Of a DNA stretch of 64,000 nucleotides, positions 29,669-41,489 are shown piece by piece (positions within the stretch are counted from its first letter, which is position 1; every line of letters starts with the position of its first letter). Where the stretch lies: contig CM062293.1 of the NCBI GenBank assembly GCA_031216915.1, positions 147,010,285 to 147,074,284 on the forward strand, read 5' to 3'. A program made the translations under genes and the position numbers. Source of the DNA: Pictodentalium vernedei. Lineage: Eukaryota; Mollusca; Scaphopoda; Dentaliida; Dentaliidae. The notes beneath the pieces were generated by a model, which was not told where the DNA came from, did no database searches, and saw nothing but the letters and a program-made list of their open reading frames with translations.

Positions 29669-30174
29669 ACAGCATTTAGAGTTGAGCATTATTGAAATTT
29701 CAAGTTCAGTATCGGAATTTTTTTAATGATTTACCTCAGTGTTGTTATGGTATTCAGTGTCAACAACTTAATTTACTCACACTGATACCAATATCTCATG
29801 ATATTTTTGGTATACTGCCCAGTTCACCATTTTAAAGAAGACAAAAGCCAGACGGGCACTAACAACCATCAGTCTTTTGATGTAAGAAAAAGGCTGAGAA
29901 AAAGGCTGAGAGAAAATACCCCATGGGTATTTTCTCTCCGCTTCTTTGATACATAACATGACTGGTGATGACTGCCTTTAGATATACACAGTTCATGCAC
30001 TCTTCTTGTCATGAATTATGCTTCATTTCCCCTTGTTGTCCTTTCAGTTTTTACATTGCGTCGGAAATATTTTTTAATACCGAAATTTGGCTATTTTGAA
30101 ATTCCCTCGGTATGGTAAATCAGTACTGGTTCAATACGATACCAAACGGTATTTACAGTATTTGATATTACCCA
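29669..30174. mobile_element. Small DNA element with AGAG(A/T)TGRG-type inverted ends
   Basis: The left end TAGAGTTGAGCATTATTGAA is inverted relative to the right end GATATTACCCATCTCTA. Internal GTATCGGAATT and ACCGAAATTTGG blocks and a hairpin at about 29910-29945 (GAGAAAATACCCCATGGGTA). A longer relative is at 14250-16295. Confidence 0.55.
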
Positions 30175-30204
30175 TCTCTAATGGCATTCTGAAAGCTCCA
30201 TGGT

Positions 30205-30247
30205 TCGACTCCCCCCCCCCCCCACCTCATCCCCCCCCCCCCCCCAA
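30205..30247. repeat. Double poly-C tract
   Basis: C runs at about 30210-30222 and 30231-30245 separated by ACCTCAT. Confidence 0.9.
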
Positions 30248-30254
30248 GTTAATT

Positions 30255-30520
30255 AACACTAGTGCCCTTGAGCAAAGCACTTAATCCTGAATGCCCATGT
30301 AGGGGCAGGATAGTGCTGTGTACTAAGGGGTACTGCACGTCGATAGTGCACTTATCTTCAACCAATACTAACCCTGTTTGTGCAGAGTTTGTACATTGGT
30401 GAGTCTGACTGTTGTTAGGAAATTCTCCCTGGATACTCCAGCTTTCTAGACCTATAAAACTGTCTGACACTAGGTGACCCTGGCTGCTCAAAATGTTGTT
30501 AAACTCCAACACAAATTAAA
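30255..30520 (+). repeat. 5'-truncated SINE, divergent subfamily
   Basis: CCTTGAGCAAAGCACTTAAT, TACTGCACGTCGATAGTGCA and GGATACTCCAGCTTTCTAGA follow the body order of the 22015 SINE. The end is ATGTTGTTAAACTCCAACAC. Head missing. Confidence 0.65.
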
Positions 30521-30737
30521 AAAAATTCAATCTGAGCAGAGTCCCATCCATTCCTGTAATCTGTATGTTTTATTTTTTGGAAATATGAAGTAACAAGAAG
30601 AGGTTAAGAGACAGTGGTTGGGAGAAATGTTTTAATGAATCATTTAGCACATTGTTCGCTGCAACTTTCTCCAAAATGATTTAAGAATTGGGTGATGTCA
30701 GTCTTGGCACTGGTGAATATTTCATATCTGACATGGC
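30521..30737. other. No recognised feature
   Basis: Short AT-rich spacer. Confidence 0.3.
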
Positions 30738-30920
30738 GTACTCTGAGGTGCCAAATAAGAGTGTCGGCACTGTTATTAATTTTGGAGGAAAATTCCAACC
30801 ATCACTGTTATTTGGTAATGAGATATAGAGCAAAAACGCCATCACTGTTATTAATTTTTGATGAATATGCAAGTCATCACTGTTATTCAGCCATCATTAT
30901 TATTTGGCACCTGAGAGTAC
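30738..30920. mobile_element. Small MITE with 21-bp inverted termini
   Basis: GTACTCTGAGGTGCCAAATA at the left and TATTTGGCACCTGAGAGTAC at the right, one mismatch over 21 bp. The interior repeats CATCACTGTTATT four times. Confidence 0.75.
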
Positions 30921-31053
30921 AGTCATTTTCGTAGCAACAATCAAGCTCATGAAACTAGCATTTATGTGGGTAAATTTAAACAAGATACCACAAGGACCTG
31001 AAGAGCTTACCTAAATGAAAGCCCATGGATATGGCACAAAGAAATTTAAAAAC

Positions 31054-31276
31054 TTAACCCTTTACCCAATTCAAAGGATATCAAAATTTATTATTTAATT
31101 ATTTTTCACGAAATTTTGACAAAACCATATCATCAGCCTCCGCACTGGAATGAGCTCTATTTGTTCAAGTGAATGGTCACATGTTATGGTTTTGTCGATA
31201 TTGAAAAAAAAAATTCAACTTCTCAATTTGTAAATGATGTGGGCAGATACAGTTGATTTGTCAGGTAAAGGGTTGA
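31054..31276 (+). mobile_element. TTAA-family MITE, diverged
   Basis: TTAACCCTTTACCCAATTC ... TCAGGTAAAGGGTTGA. The central palindrome is partly eroded: ACCATATCATCAGCCTCCG against TGGTCACATGTTATGG. Confidence 0.65.
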
Positions 31277-31498
31277 AAGAAAAGTTTCTCATTTTAATGC
31301 GATATCCACCAAAGGGTTTATTTATGAGAAGACTAGACATAAAATTTACCCCCAGTTACCAGCCATGTCAAATGGGGGTTCAGGAGTGGGGTTGGAAAGA
31401 GAGACTGGTGGTGAAGTGGTTCAGTTTCTACAAACTTGCAAATGTTCATTTGATAGATGTAATATGTTAGACGTTAAATTATTTAAAGTAGTGGTTTA

Positions 31499-31941
31499 CA
31501 GGCCTGACAATCTAAAAAATGCAGGAGGACTAAATGATGACTGTCTCCTCGTGTGGCGTAGGGGAGAGATTAGCTCTCCTCAAGCTTACAAAAGCTAAAA
31601 GTCGCAAAATGAAATTGAACTATTAAGGAATTCTGCCTGGTGGGCTTTTACATTTCATTTGGTGCTGCTAACCAGGTAGGCTCTGAGATGGCTACACTGC
31701 CCCTCCCACACCTCTGGGCCTTGGTAAGGCCTGGAGGTGTGGGAAGGAGCAGTGTGGCCATATTGCAGACCGGAGACCACTAACATAGCAGAGATCTGAA
31801 AACCTGTGGGTTTTAGAAATACGCTGTTGGGGTAATCATTATTTTCTAAGGCTTGGAGGACTATTTTTTGCTCTCCTCAGTTTTTTTTAAGCGAGCAGTA
31901 GGCGAGCGAATAAATAGCTCTCCTGAAAAATGCCAGGCCTG
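31499..31941. mobile_element. hAT-like MITE, CAGGCCTG termini (copy 2)
   Basis: Starts CAGGCCTGACAATC, ends GAAAAATGCCAGGCCTG. GGTTTA sits directly outside both ends. The interior is like 19045-19430 but has an added central palindrome CTGCCCCTCCCACACCTC / GAGGTGTGGGAAGGAGCAG. Confidence 0.7.
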
Positions 31942-32019
31942 GGTTTATGAGTAAACACTTTTTCGAATGCTGTATTAATACCCAAGTTAAAATGTTAGTG
32001 CCCTTCACCTTCAACATAA

Positions 32020-32195
32020 CACTATGCCTCCCCCCCCCCCCCCCCCCCCCCCCCCCACCACCTAGTCCAAACATGGCCTGAAAGTCCGTAATATAATTTT
32101 TGGGTTTGGTACATCCTTTCGAAAGGACGTACCAAACTAAAATATCATATTATATAGTGTATTACAGACTTTCAGGCCATGTTTGGACTATCCAC
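32020..32195. mobile_element. Foldback element beside a 27-nt poly-C tract
   Basis: C run at about 32030-32056. The foldback spans 32063-32190: TAGTCCAAACATGGCCTGAA mirrored by TTCAGGCCATGTTTGGACTA, with a second stem GTTTGGTACATCCTTTCG / CGAAAGGACGTACCAAAC. CCACCACC flanks both sides (offset by one T), a possible 8-bp duplication. Confidence 0.75.
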
Positions 32196-33479
32196 CACCA
32201 TCACCAACATAACACCAAAGGCAAACATGGTGGCATTTTGTATGGCTGCATGAAAGCATAATATATAGGAAATAATATGATAGGTAAATAATTCCACAGT
32301 AATTTTTATGCAAGAAAAATAGTGATAAACTGAATCTTCAACTGAGTCTCCGCACATTGTTGGGGGAGCAAAAATCAATGACTTGCTTCTGTACATTTCA
32401 CTTACCTTCCTTTACTCATGCAATATCTAGCATACACACTCCAGAATAACAGATGACGGGTACGTCATTTTAACCAGGCCCATAAACAAAATGGTAACTG
32501 GTAAGTGAATATCGTTACATCGAAATTAGACGACTTACAAATATCATATTTTACTGATTTTGTTCATAATGCGCAATAACCATTTCCGAAGTTCATGCTA
32601 TGAAGTAAACTATGGGCACCCCCTCAAGTCCAGTGCCTTGTGATATATGTATCTTCATCATTTGTTAAGGAATTTAACATTATACCTACCTTTTGTGACT
32701 TTTCAAACAAGGAAGTCAACTCAAACTCGCTTCAATGGAATGTCATGTGAGAACCCACTGTGGTGGAGAATTGGGAATTCCCTGATCTAAAAATACATTT
32801 GAACTCGGATGGAATCGGAAAGTCAACTCTCTTCAAGGTTATGAACCACTAAATAAATCCCATTGACCACAGTGTTAACATTCCACTCTCTGTACAACAC
32901 ACCAAGTTGTTTTGAAAAAAAATACCTGTACATTTACAAAGTACATCATCTCTTGAAAAAATTAAACTGGAAAAAAATATATGTTGCCACACCAAATTTC
33001 AGTTTAAATTTCGAATTTTCACAACTACCGTTTGGTCTTGCACTGAATGAATTTCACACTTTTTTCCCCATGCCTCATGTTTTTGAGAGATTCTCACACA
33101 TTCTGGCACCAAATTACAAACAAACTTATTAATCCTTTCTAAAGTGGAGGAATCAAAATTTTAATTAATGGTTTCAAAGTCAAAATATATTTAACCAATC
33201 AACTGATCAGCCCTATTTAATCCTACTCACAACACGGGTGTCAAACGCTCCAGGTCGTGTGCTCACTTATTTAGTGGTTCATAACCTCAAAGAGCAGTTC
33301 GCTGTGCCATCATCAAAGATCAAAACGTTCATTCTCTGCTCAATGTCTATGCTCGCTTCATTGGAAAAACATGCGAGAACCCACCCTGATGGGGAGTTTG
33401 GAAATTCTCCAATGTGAACATACATTTAAACTCGGATGGATTCGAGCAGTGGGAAAGGTCCCACCTTTCGGTGACAGGA
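32196..33479. other. No gene supported; internal diverged duplication
   Basis: GAGAACCCAC...GG(A/T)GA(A/G)TT...AAATTC and ACTCGGATGGAATCGG recur at about 32750-32830 and 33380-33450. An 89-codon frame at 32863-33132 contains LPFGL, seen in LTR/DIRS reverse transcriptases, but nothing around it supports that. Confidence 0.35.
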
Positions 33480-33790
33480 CATCGACCTGTTTATTCCCAC
33501 TCTCCCATCACTTCTGAGGAGTTCGGGTATTCTCACCCTGATGTTTCTAGGCCATTTTGCTATAGTTATTCTTTCTATTCTGAGTTCTTATGCCATCAAA
33601 AAGTACTGGGGATGAGGGAGGGGGTGCTCTAATTGGACGAAATATATATTTGGACCCCCTCCTATGGGGAAAAGCTGTTACATCAACATGAGGTGAAATG
33701 AAATTGGAGTGGTGAAAATATGTTGTACTGCAGTTGACAGCAGAAAAATATTTTGTCTCCCACCACTCCCCTCTTCATTCATATTGGCTG
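33480..33790 (+). repeat. Repeat shared with 36200-36440
   Basis: Similar order: CTCACC(C)TGAT / CTCACCCCGAT, GGCCATTTTGCTATAGTTAT / GGCCCATTTTGCTAAGGTTAT, TATTTTGTCTCCCACC / TATTTTGTCTTCTCAAC. Direct orientation, on either side of the foldback transposon at 34852-36085. Confidence 0.5.
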
Positions 33791-34361
33791 TGCCCCTGCC
33801 TTGAACATGAGATTTGTCTTAGTCTTTTTCACACATACCTGTAGCCACTTACCATGGACGTAAATTCAGGGGGAGGGGTGTTACACCCCCCCCCCAATAT
33901 TCAGATCTTCTGTTCTCAGGGCAGCGAGTAGGGCAGGTTACCCGGTTGCCACTGTCCGCGACCCATGCAACTATTGCGGCGCCCTGCCAGGGAATTATTT
34001 GTCAGAATGTTGCTCCGCCTAACAGAATAGAGCTGAATAACTAGGGCACGCTGAACACCTGATTTACCATGGTCTCGTACAACTTCCATCTCCGTTCATA
34101 TGCCCTGCTGCCCGCGCAAAAGGACGCCAGGGTGCCCTTGTAAATTCAACAATTCTATTTAGAATATATTCATTTATCTTTCTGTGTGGAGTGCTCTGCC
34201 CTACAGGACACCTAATATCATTTGATATGTACTGCTGAAAGCACTTGAAAAGGTGACATACATGCAGAGCAATATGCGCTGACAGTAGGGCAGAATGATG
34301 ATACCCCCCCCCCCCCCTCCAATAGTTTTCGGTAGTTGCGGACCTGCCACTTACTTACCGC
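33791..34361. other. No gene seen; G/C-rich patch and C tract
   Basis: A poly-C tract at about 34303-34317 and a GC-rich stretch at 33930-33990 (GGTTACCCGGTTGCC). Confidence 0.35.
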
Positions 34362-34793
34362 CTAAAGTGTTAAAAACTACACTTGAAGTGCTGTACTTAA
34401 CACTTACTAAGTGCTGAACTAGCACTTTGTTCAAGTGTAGATATCCCAGAACTTGACAGGTGTTACAATAATTCCACTTGACAAGTGTAATGTCGCGACA
34501 CTTAAAAGGAAACAACGCAGATGACACGGATCAGGCTCGAACTCTCGAGCCTGATCCGCGTCATCTGCGTTGTGTCCCTTTAATTATGTACCCACCAAGC
34601 GCAAATCAAATTATGGACGATTCTTGAAGAACCACCAATGCTAGACACATGGGAAGTGCCATCCATTCAAGTTTCAGATGTCGGACGATTGTAATGTCTA
34701 AGTGCTTAAAGCATTGCACTCTGAGTGTTAAAATCAAACCCTAAGAGTTAGAATGGGTTTAACACCTTGAAAGTGTCAGTTTTAACACTTTAG
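34362..34793. mobile_element. Foldback/MITE with AAGTGTTAAA-rich termini, containing a palindrome
   Basis: CTAAAGTGTTAAAAACTACA at the left and CAGTTTTAACACTTTAG at the right are inverted. Short AGTG/CACTT motifs repeat inside. At 34505-34581 lies a strong palindrome: AACGCAGATGACACGGATCA ... CTCGAACTCTCGAG ... TGATCCGCGTCATCTGCGTT. Confidence 0.65.
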
Positions 34794-34842
34794 TTTTTAG
34801 TGTGAACGCTGTTAACTGCACCACCCAAGTTACTGAACTAAT

Positions 34843-34851
34843 CGCACATAC
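34843..34851 (+). repeat. Target-site duplication, left (foldback transposon)
   Basis: CGCACATAC, identical to 36086-36094. Confidence 0.8.
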
Positions 34852-36085
34852 GGGTGCTTGTCAAAACGTCACACGACCAACACGTCACATTTCGAAATGG
34901 TCAAAACGTCACATACTTTTGGTCAAAACGTCACAAATTTTTGGTCAAAACGTCACATTCTTTTTGGTCATAACGTCACTTACTTTTGGTCAAACGTCAC
35001 ACACTTAAACAGCAAGATAACTATTCCTTGTTCTGTGCCCATTCAACAAATCGAATGAATAAAAGGCGCTCACGAACAATGAGCAACAGATGAGTTCGGC
35101 CTCGAATGAATAAATGAAGTTTCAGTTTCAGTTCAACCGCTTTCGACCCTACTGAGCTTGTCCTTTTTTCTTCCTTTTCCTTGGTGGTGCTCCCGATTGT
35201 GAATTTGATTTTGTTTCCTTTGCCGAAAGATTTCCCTGAATTCGAGACCCTTTGCGATCCGAATAACTTTATTTGCTTTTGGATTCACGAGAGTTGGAAG
35301 CGAAGGCCAACAGAAGAATGAAATGAAAAATTGGCTCAACAGCTCCCCACCCCCTTTTTTCTATGTTATGGTTGATTGGCCCGCCCAACTGTGTTCTTCA
35401 TAGGTCACCATCCACAAAACGCCTGGAGAGGAGAAGAGCAGAGACAGAAAAACAGAAGGAAAAGCTATTGTCGCAGCGAAACGCCAGATGTATCGCCAAG
35501 ACTGTCACATTGTTGTTTCAAAAACACCGTACAACCAGAACACATTTTATTTACTGAAATACTCGTTCTATTCCCTAATTTTCATTTACAAGATCATTTC
35601 GACGGAGACAATCCGACCTTCAATTATATGGGGGGGGGGGGGGGGGGGGGGGGTGAGGGGGGATCCAAATCATATATCAGCGAAAACGACGGGGTATTAA
35701 CAAGTGCGGTTTTGTATGCAATGTACACATATGTTGACATTTTTCTTGGCCAGTAAACTCTGAGAGGCACGAATCGCTGAGGCTAATTCAGTTCTGCGTA
35801 CTACACAACATCCAAATGGTCCCGACCAACACATCTCTAACTTCAAGCCCCCCCCCCCCCCCCCCGCCATTAGTAAGTTGTCCACTTATAATAAATATAA
35901 AATGTGTGACGTTTTGACTAAAAGTATGTGTCGTTTTGACCAAAACGTGTGTGACGTTTTGATTAAAAGCATGTGCCGTTTTGACCAAAAGTATGTGACG
36001 TTTTGACCAAAATATGTGGCGTTTTAACCATTTTGAAATGTGACGTTTTGGTCGTGTGACGTTTTGACCTGTTCGGAGCTGTTCC
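34852..36085. mobile_element. Foldback transposon with minisatellite inverted termini (TGACGTTTTGACC units)
   Basis: A 1234-bp unit between identical 9-bp duplications. The left terminus (about 34859-35005) is a tandem array of roughly 20-24-bp units GGTCAAAACGTCACA...TTTT. The right terminus (about 35898-36072) is the same array inverted (TGTGACGTTTTGACC). The outermost AAAACGTCACACGACCAA and CATTTCGAAATGGTCAAAAC are conserved in both. The interior holds a 22-nt G run (35631-35653), a C run (about 35850-35865) and no recognisable transposase. Architecture resembles Drosophila FB/Galileo foldback elements; homology is not claimed. It is non-autonomous as far as can be seen. Confidence 0.85.
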
Positions 36086-36094
36086 CGCACATAC
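36086..36094 (+). repeat. Target-site duplication, right (foldback transposon)
   Basis: CGCACATAC, identical to 34843-34851. Confidence 0.8.
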
Positions 36095-36199
36095 AAACAA
36101 GATAGAAGAGGAGAAGGTAAGGTTCGACCTCGATGGCATAGACAGAGACCTGTTTATGCAACTTCCCCACCACACCCATTGAGTGAATGCATATTTTTC

Positions 36200-36440
36200 T
36201 GCTCTCTAAATCTGTTTAGTGTAATCTCACCCCGATATTTCTTGGCCCATTTTGCTAAGGTTATTCCGTCTATTTCCAGGTACTCAAGCCTTCAAAAAGA
36301 ACTCACGGTGCACAAATTGGCATGCATTCTTTTTACCTCCAGCTATGGAGAAAACGTTCTGTTAAACCAGTACGAGTTGAATATTTTTCTGCTGCAATTA
36401 ATATTTTGTCTTCTCAACTTGAGGAGAGGAGAAGAATGGT
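36200..36440 (+). repeat. Repeat shared with 33480-33790
   Basis: See the partner entry. The overlapping 103-codon frame at 36179-36490 has no domain and is not supported as a gene. Confidence 0.45.
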
Positions 36441-36613
36441 TTATCCAGGACATCTTAAGTAGAGGTTACATCACGATGTGGCCGCCATGAGATTTCGTCG
36501 GGCATTACAGTGTATCAACAGCTCAACAAAAATGGTTAACAACCTTTGAGCTTATTAGCCCTCGACTTCGTCTCGATTCACTAATAAGATCTTGTGATGT
36601 TAACAACTTCTGT

Positions 36614-36855
36614 TTAATCTTTATCTAACATGAAAAGCAGACGACACTTGCCAAAAAAATTCTTGGATAACTAATTTTCTGTCTCAAAAACATAGGTTAT
36701 AACCCCTCATTGGAACGAGCTCGACGAGCTCGTTCTTGTGAGGGGTCATAACCTATGTTTTTGAGACAAAAAATTAAAAAAAGAATGAAAAATAATTGTC
36801 GATTTTTGAGAATAGCGCTGGCCGGTTTTGGCCGTTACGTTGGATAAAGGGTTAA
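36614..36855 (+). mobile_element. TTAA-flanked palindromic MITE, subfamily 1
   Basis: TTAATCTTTATCTAACATG ... GTTGGATAAAGGGTTAA. Stem ATAGGTTATAACCCCTCATT / AGGGGTCATAACCTATG closes at GGAACGAGCTCGACGAGCTC. Same subfamily as 22602-22823 (AAAAGCAGA.GACACTTGC, AATAGCGCTGGC). Confidence 0.8.
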
Positions 36856-37256
36856 GCTGTTAACCTAAACATATTTTCTCCTGTGTACAAATATTACAGA
36901 ACCAGTATTTCGACAACGTCTCGGGCCACTAATAAACTCTTGGACTGTTAGCCACCTCTTTTGAGGCGTTGATACAAAATATTGCCACACAAAGTCATGT
37001 CATTGTTATAATAAACATACTTTCTCCTATTTACAAAGTTAATGATACAGAACCAGTATGGGGTTTTAGGAGCTTTTCTCAAGTCGGCACACTTAAAATG
37101 AATCTAATTTAAACATTTGTCACAAGAAATAGCTGAGTGAATACTGTCGTCAACGGTTACAGGAGGGGTTAAAATGTGACACTCACTCTGAAATCCAAGC
37201 CATTGGAAGAATAAATGGATCAATACCGCTCAAATTAAAAACGGACAAATCTGCCC
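36856..37256. other. No recognised feature
   Basis: Short duplication: CATATTTTCTCCTGTGTACAA / CATACTTTCTCCTATTTACA with following ACAGAACCAGTAT (about 36871 and 37017). Confidence 0.35.
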
Positions 37257-37288
37257 CCACCCACCCACCCACCCACCCACCCACCCAG
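37257..37288. repeat. (CCCA)n microsatellite
   Basis: About seven to eight CCCA units. Confidence 0.9.
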
Positions 37289-37722
37289 AAAACCGAGTCG
37301 TAGGAGTCCGTCGAGCGCCAAGGCTCTTGTTTTGATTGGGAAGTAGGTAAGAAGGGGGTTAGCGCCTCAAGATCTCCCCAGCGCGTTTCAGGTCCGCACA
37401 AATTACGACTGCCCAAACGCCCCATCGTCCCCTAAATCGAAACATTCCATTACTTTGTCGCATTCGTAGGTTGCTTTTGTTCAAAATTAGGCTTATCAGT
37501 TGCGTTTTTCCTTGCTTAAAAAACAAAACAAAACAAAAAAAAAAGACAAAAAAGAAATGAAATAAATTGCGTTTTTCTTTTATTTAATCTTAAAAAAAAT
37601 CGTTCGACAAAACGTTTTGTTTTCTTTTATTAGTTTGATGCACTTAAAATATACAACAAGTATCGCAAACTATCATAATAAGGATAATAACTTTAGTCCG
37701 AGTCCGAGTCCTTAATTTAGTC

Positions 37723-38250
37723 TCAGATTTCAATCCGAGTCCTCAATTCACATGTGTACGTTTCGCGCACCGAAGGCTCGCAGGGACGGTTTGGGGCAAG
37801 CCCCTTTCGACCCTTTGAGGTCTTGGATTGATGTTTACCGCAGATCACGACCGTGGTAGGAGGCAGCAGAGGCGGAAAGTCTGATGGAGAAGACTTTGAC
37901 TTTCTACTTGATGATTTAGTTGAGGTTATCTTCACTCGAGGACAAGAGTGAGAGGAGATCCTCTCGACAAAGGTGCTACCTCTCCCCGAGGGTGCTGGGG
38001 TAGGGCCTTCAGACAAGTATAGTCTGCCACTAGGTTTTTGTTTCCGGGGCCATCATTGACAAGTATAGTCTGCCTCAGGCAATTCTTGGAAGGGAAGAGC
38101 ACATTTCTGCTGCAGCAATCAAGCAACCAAACAGTTTTCACAACCAACGGCCCCTTTCAGTGTGCACCCGAAGAAAGACCGAACTTCCCTGGTTCGGGGA
38201 AGGCCTGCATGTTAACCAATTTGGCCGAGGTCTTCGCGCGCACAAATGGC
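37723..38250 (-). other. GC-richer block with open frames, identity unknown
   Basis: Two overlapping minus frames (38016-37723, 97 codons, Ser/Pro/Lys-rich; 38147-37932, 71 codons) lie in sequence more GC-rich than its surroundings. ACAAGTATAGTCTGCC is repeated at about 38012 and 38058. The block at 37758-37817 is the reverse complement of the GGGTCGAAAGGGGCTTGC module inserted at 14930. I recognise no domain. It could be a decayed retrotransposon segment or an exon fragment. Confidence 0.25.
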
Positions 38251-40229
38251 GTTTACAAACAAGAGGCTCCAGGGGGCCTGAGGGCATCACCTGACATGAT
38301 AGACTAAATATCAAGCCAGGGAATTGATTTCAACAAGTTGCATCTGCCCCTCCAACGTATACCAAATGTCCAAAGATTCTGACCAGTGGATCTAAAAAAA
38401 AGAAGATTTTTAAAGAATATTCCTCATATTGAACTAAGTAATAATTCGGGCTCCCACAGGGAGCCCAAATATGAACCCAACAACTTGGCCTAAACAAACT
38501 TGACTCTCATCTCCAGTGGGATGCTGTATACCAAATATCAAAAGATTCTGACTGGTGGATGTGAAGAAGATTTTTGAAGAATATTCCTCATATTGAACTA
38601 AGTTATAATTCGGGGAGCCCAAATATCAACCCAGGGACTTGGCTTGAACAGACTTGAATCTTATACCCCCAAGGATGCTGCATACCAAATACCAAAGCAT
38701 TCTGACTGCTGGATCTGAAGAAGAAGACTTTTAAGGAAAATTCCTCATTTTGAACTAAGTTGCCATTCGGGCTCCTACAGTGAGCCCAAATATGAACCTA
38801 GGGACTTGCCTTGAACAAACTTGAATCCCCCTCCCCCCCCCCCCCCCAAGGATGCTGCATGCCACATAAAAATTTCTCATATTGAACTAAGTTGTCATTC
38901 GGGCTCCCATAAGGTGCTCAAATAAAAACCCAGGGACTTGGCTTCAACAAACTTGAATTCCTCCCCCCCCCCCCCCCAAGGATGCTGCATAGCAAATATC
39001 AAAACATTCCGACTGTTGGATCTGAAGAAGAAGATTTTTAAAGAAAATTCCTCATTTTGAAGTAAGTTATAATTCGAGATCCCACGGTGAGCCCAAATAT
39101 GAACCCAGAACTTGGGCTGAACAAACTTGAATCTCACCCCCTAAGCATGCTGCATACCAAATATCAAAAGATTCTGATTGGTAGATCTGAAGAAGAAGAT
39201 TTTTAAAGAATATTCCTCATACTGCACTAATTTAAACATTTTGGCTCCCATAGAGGGCCCAAATATGGACCCAGGGCTTATTTCAATAAACGTGTGAAAC
39301 AATCTTCCAAAGATGTTATATGTGAAATTTAAAAAGCTTTTGGAGCAGTGGCTTGGGAGAAAAGTAGTCTTAAATGTTTTTCCCATTACCCACAATGTTA
39401 AAAATGCTGACTCAGCACTTTTTTCAAAGTCCCAAAAAGTACCCCATGATAAAAACAATAGCAATTTCCATACCATTCTGTTGGTACTGTTGCAGTGTAG
39501 TTTTGGAGATATGGGCGTCAATTTTTAGCTCCTGCGGTTCCCATGGGGCGACGGGGAAAAATTGGGCATAAATTAAGTACTTATGACCCAATAAGCCCTC
39601 GTATCAAATTTGGTTCAAATCTGCCTCTCATTTGGAAAATAGAAATTTTGGGCGGGGTGAAAACTCTTGCCCCTCCCATAACGAAGGCAAATATAGCACC
39701 TCGAACTTCTCTTGAACAAATCTGAGTCTACACCTCAAAAGGAAACTGCACACCAAATATCAAGTCTCTGCTACTGCATGCTGGTTCATGAGAAGAAGGT
39801 TTTTTAAAGATTTAAGCACACTTTTTGGGCGGGCCGTACCGAGGGGCGAGGCAACTTGATTTGAACAAAATCAAATTGTGATGTCATAAACTATTATCTC
39901 AAATATCAACTAGATGAAGTGATTGTGCCTGCACAATACACAGGATTTCCTCCAATTTTCAGTTCCTGGGCTTTTTCGTCTCAAAATTGAGAAGAACGCA
40001 GAAAAACGGATTTTTGATGAGCCTATTAACACATTGACGGTAGACGATATAATGACAGGATTTTTTTTTACAGAAGCCCTGTTTGATGTTAATCACTGGG
40101 GTATTCTCGTTTGTCCGGCAGCTATTGTTCAGAAGAGAAGTGTGCTAACTACCACGATATTTCGAAGGTTGTTGACGGGTTTCGGGGTTAGGACAGAGAA
40201 ATTTGTGGAAAATTGACCAAAACGCCTAA

Positions 40230-40730
40230 AAAACAAAAACAAAAATTTCCGAATTTTGGCCGAAAATTTCTAAGTCCGAACCGGACCGAAAATTTTTAGT
40301 ATAAAAAAAAAAAATTACGTCTCAAAATTGAACAAAACGCATAAAAAACGAAAAAATAAATTTTCGATTTTTTGGCCGCCATTTTGGATTAACGAAAAAT
40401 CGAACCGAAATTTTTTCGATTTTTTTTATTAAGAGGTATTACTGCCTTCAATTTGGATCCCTTTTAGAGGTCTCATTATATTTAAATCTCGATATTTCAA
40501 TCCAAAATGGCCGATTTTCGAGATAACTTTCCATTTTGTGAAAAGTTTTGGCAGAAAACATAAAAAATGGAAAAAAAATACCGATTATATTTGTTTTAGA
40601 CAAGAGTAATTCTGACAAGTCTGTCGAAAAATGAAATCGATAGCTCTTTTCCTTCATGAGATATTGGCCTACGAAACTTTGGGTGTTTTTGCCCAACAAG
40701 AAACATTTTCCCCTAAATACCCGAACGATA
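40230..40730 (+). repeat. Internal duplicate of 42340-42845
   Basis: Both contain TTTTTTGGCCGCCATTTTGG, GGTATTACTGCCTTCAATTT, CATAAAAAATGGAAAAAAA and GCCCAACAAGAAACATTTTC in the same order, within element copy A. Confidence 0.85.
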
Positions 40731-41489
40731 GAAATGCCTTTCTCTACTTTTTCGAAACTTCTCTAGGGGAGGAAGCCCACTAGCATTAAGGTTGGCAGCT
40801 CGCGGCAGAAACCTCTCCGCCCCATCACAGACACGTTCAAATTGCTCTGCGAACCCTGTGGAGTGTTTTCAAGTCAGTAAGAGGTAATCGAAGGCCAATT
40901 CGACGCCATCACATTTTTTATTCTAAATAAATTTGAATCATAAAGAAAGTGACAATATTCAGCAGAAATCTAATTGGCTGTGACATTTGGCAATACCGTT
41001 GGAATTGCCACCGTCATCAAATACAATGAGGGCGGGGGAGGGGTGAGTAGCTGGAGTCATATGCCCATAAAAAATAACAGACTCTCAGTGTTCTACTTTC
41101 GAATTCAGTTTAGAATACAAAATACCGTGTAACGTTATGTGCAGCTTCACTGAAGTTGATGTCGCCGGGTGCAAAATGATCAATGTTTTTCAGACGTGTT
41201 TCCTGGCTTGGACGCCCGAGTCTGTCGAGTCCAACTAATGGGTGTTTGTGTTGGGTGGGGGTTGGGCAGTCGTGTCGGATAGTTTTACGGGTGGAAGAAG
41301 AGCCTCAACATCCAAATTCTGAATGACGGCCACTTTAACCCGTCTCGTAGTACAGTTTTGTCAGGTCAAAGTGGTGATCGAAAGAAAAAAAGTTCAGTTT
41401 TTGATCAAAATTTTCGAAGTCCAAAACCGGACCAAAAAATTTCCAGGTAAAAAAAAAATTTTTTTCGTCTCAAAATTTTCTAAGTCCGA

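Noticed and set aside
32863..33132. Possible reverse-transcriptase fragment (LPFGL)
   Set aside because: A five-residue match only; neighbouring RT motifs are absent in all frames.
35363..35756. Transposase or captured gene inside the foldback transposon
   Set aside because: Frames are short, overlap a G run, and show no DDE or other domain.
37723..38016. Host exon candidate (97-codon minus frame)
   Set aside because: No domain or clear splice context, and part of it is a repeated module; kept only as an unknown block.
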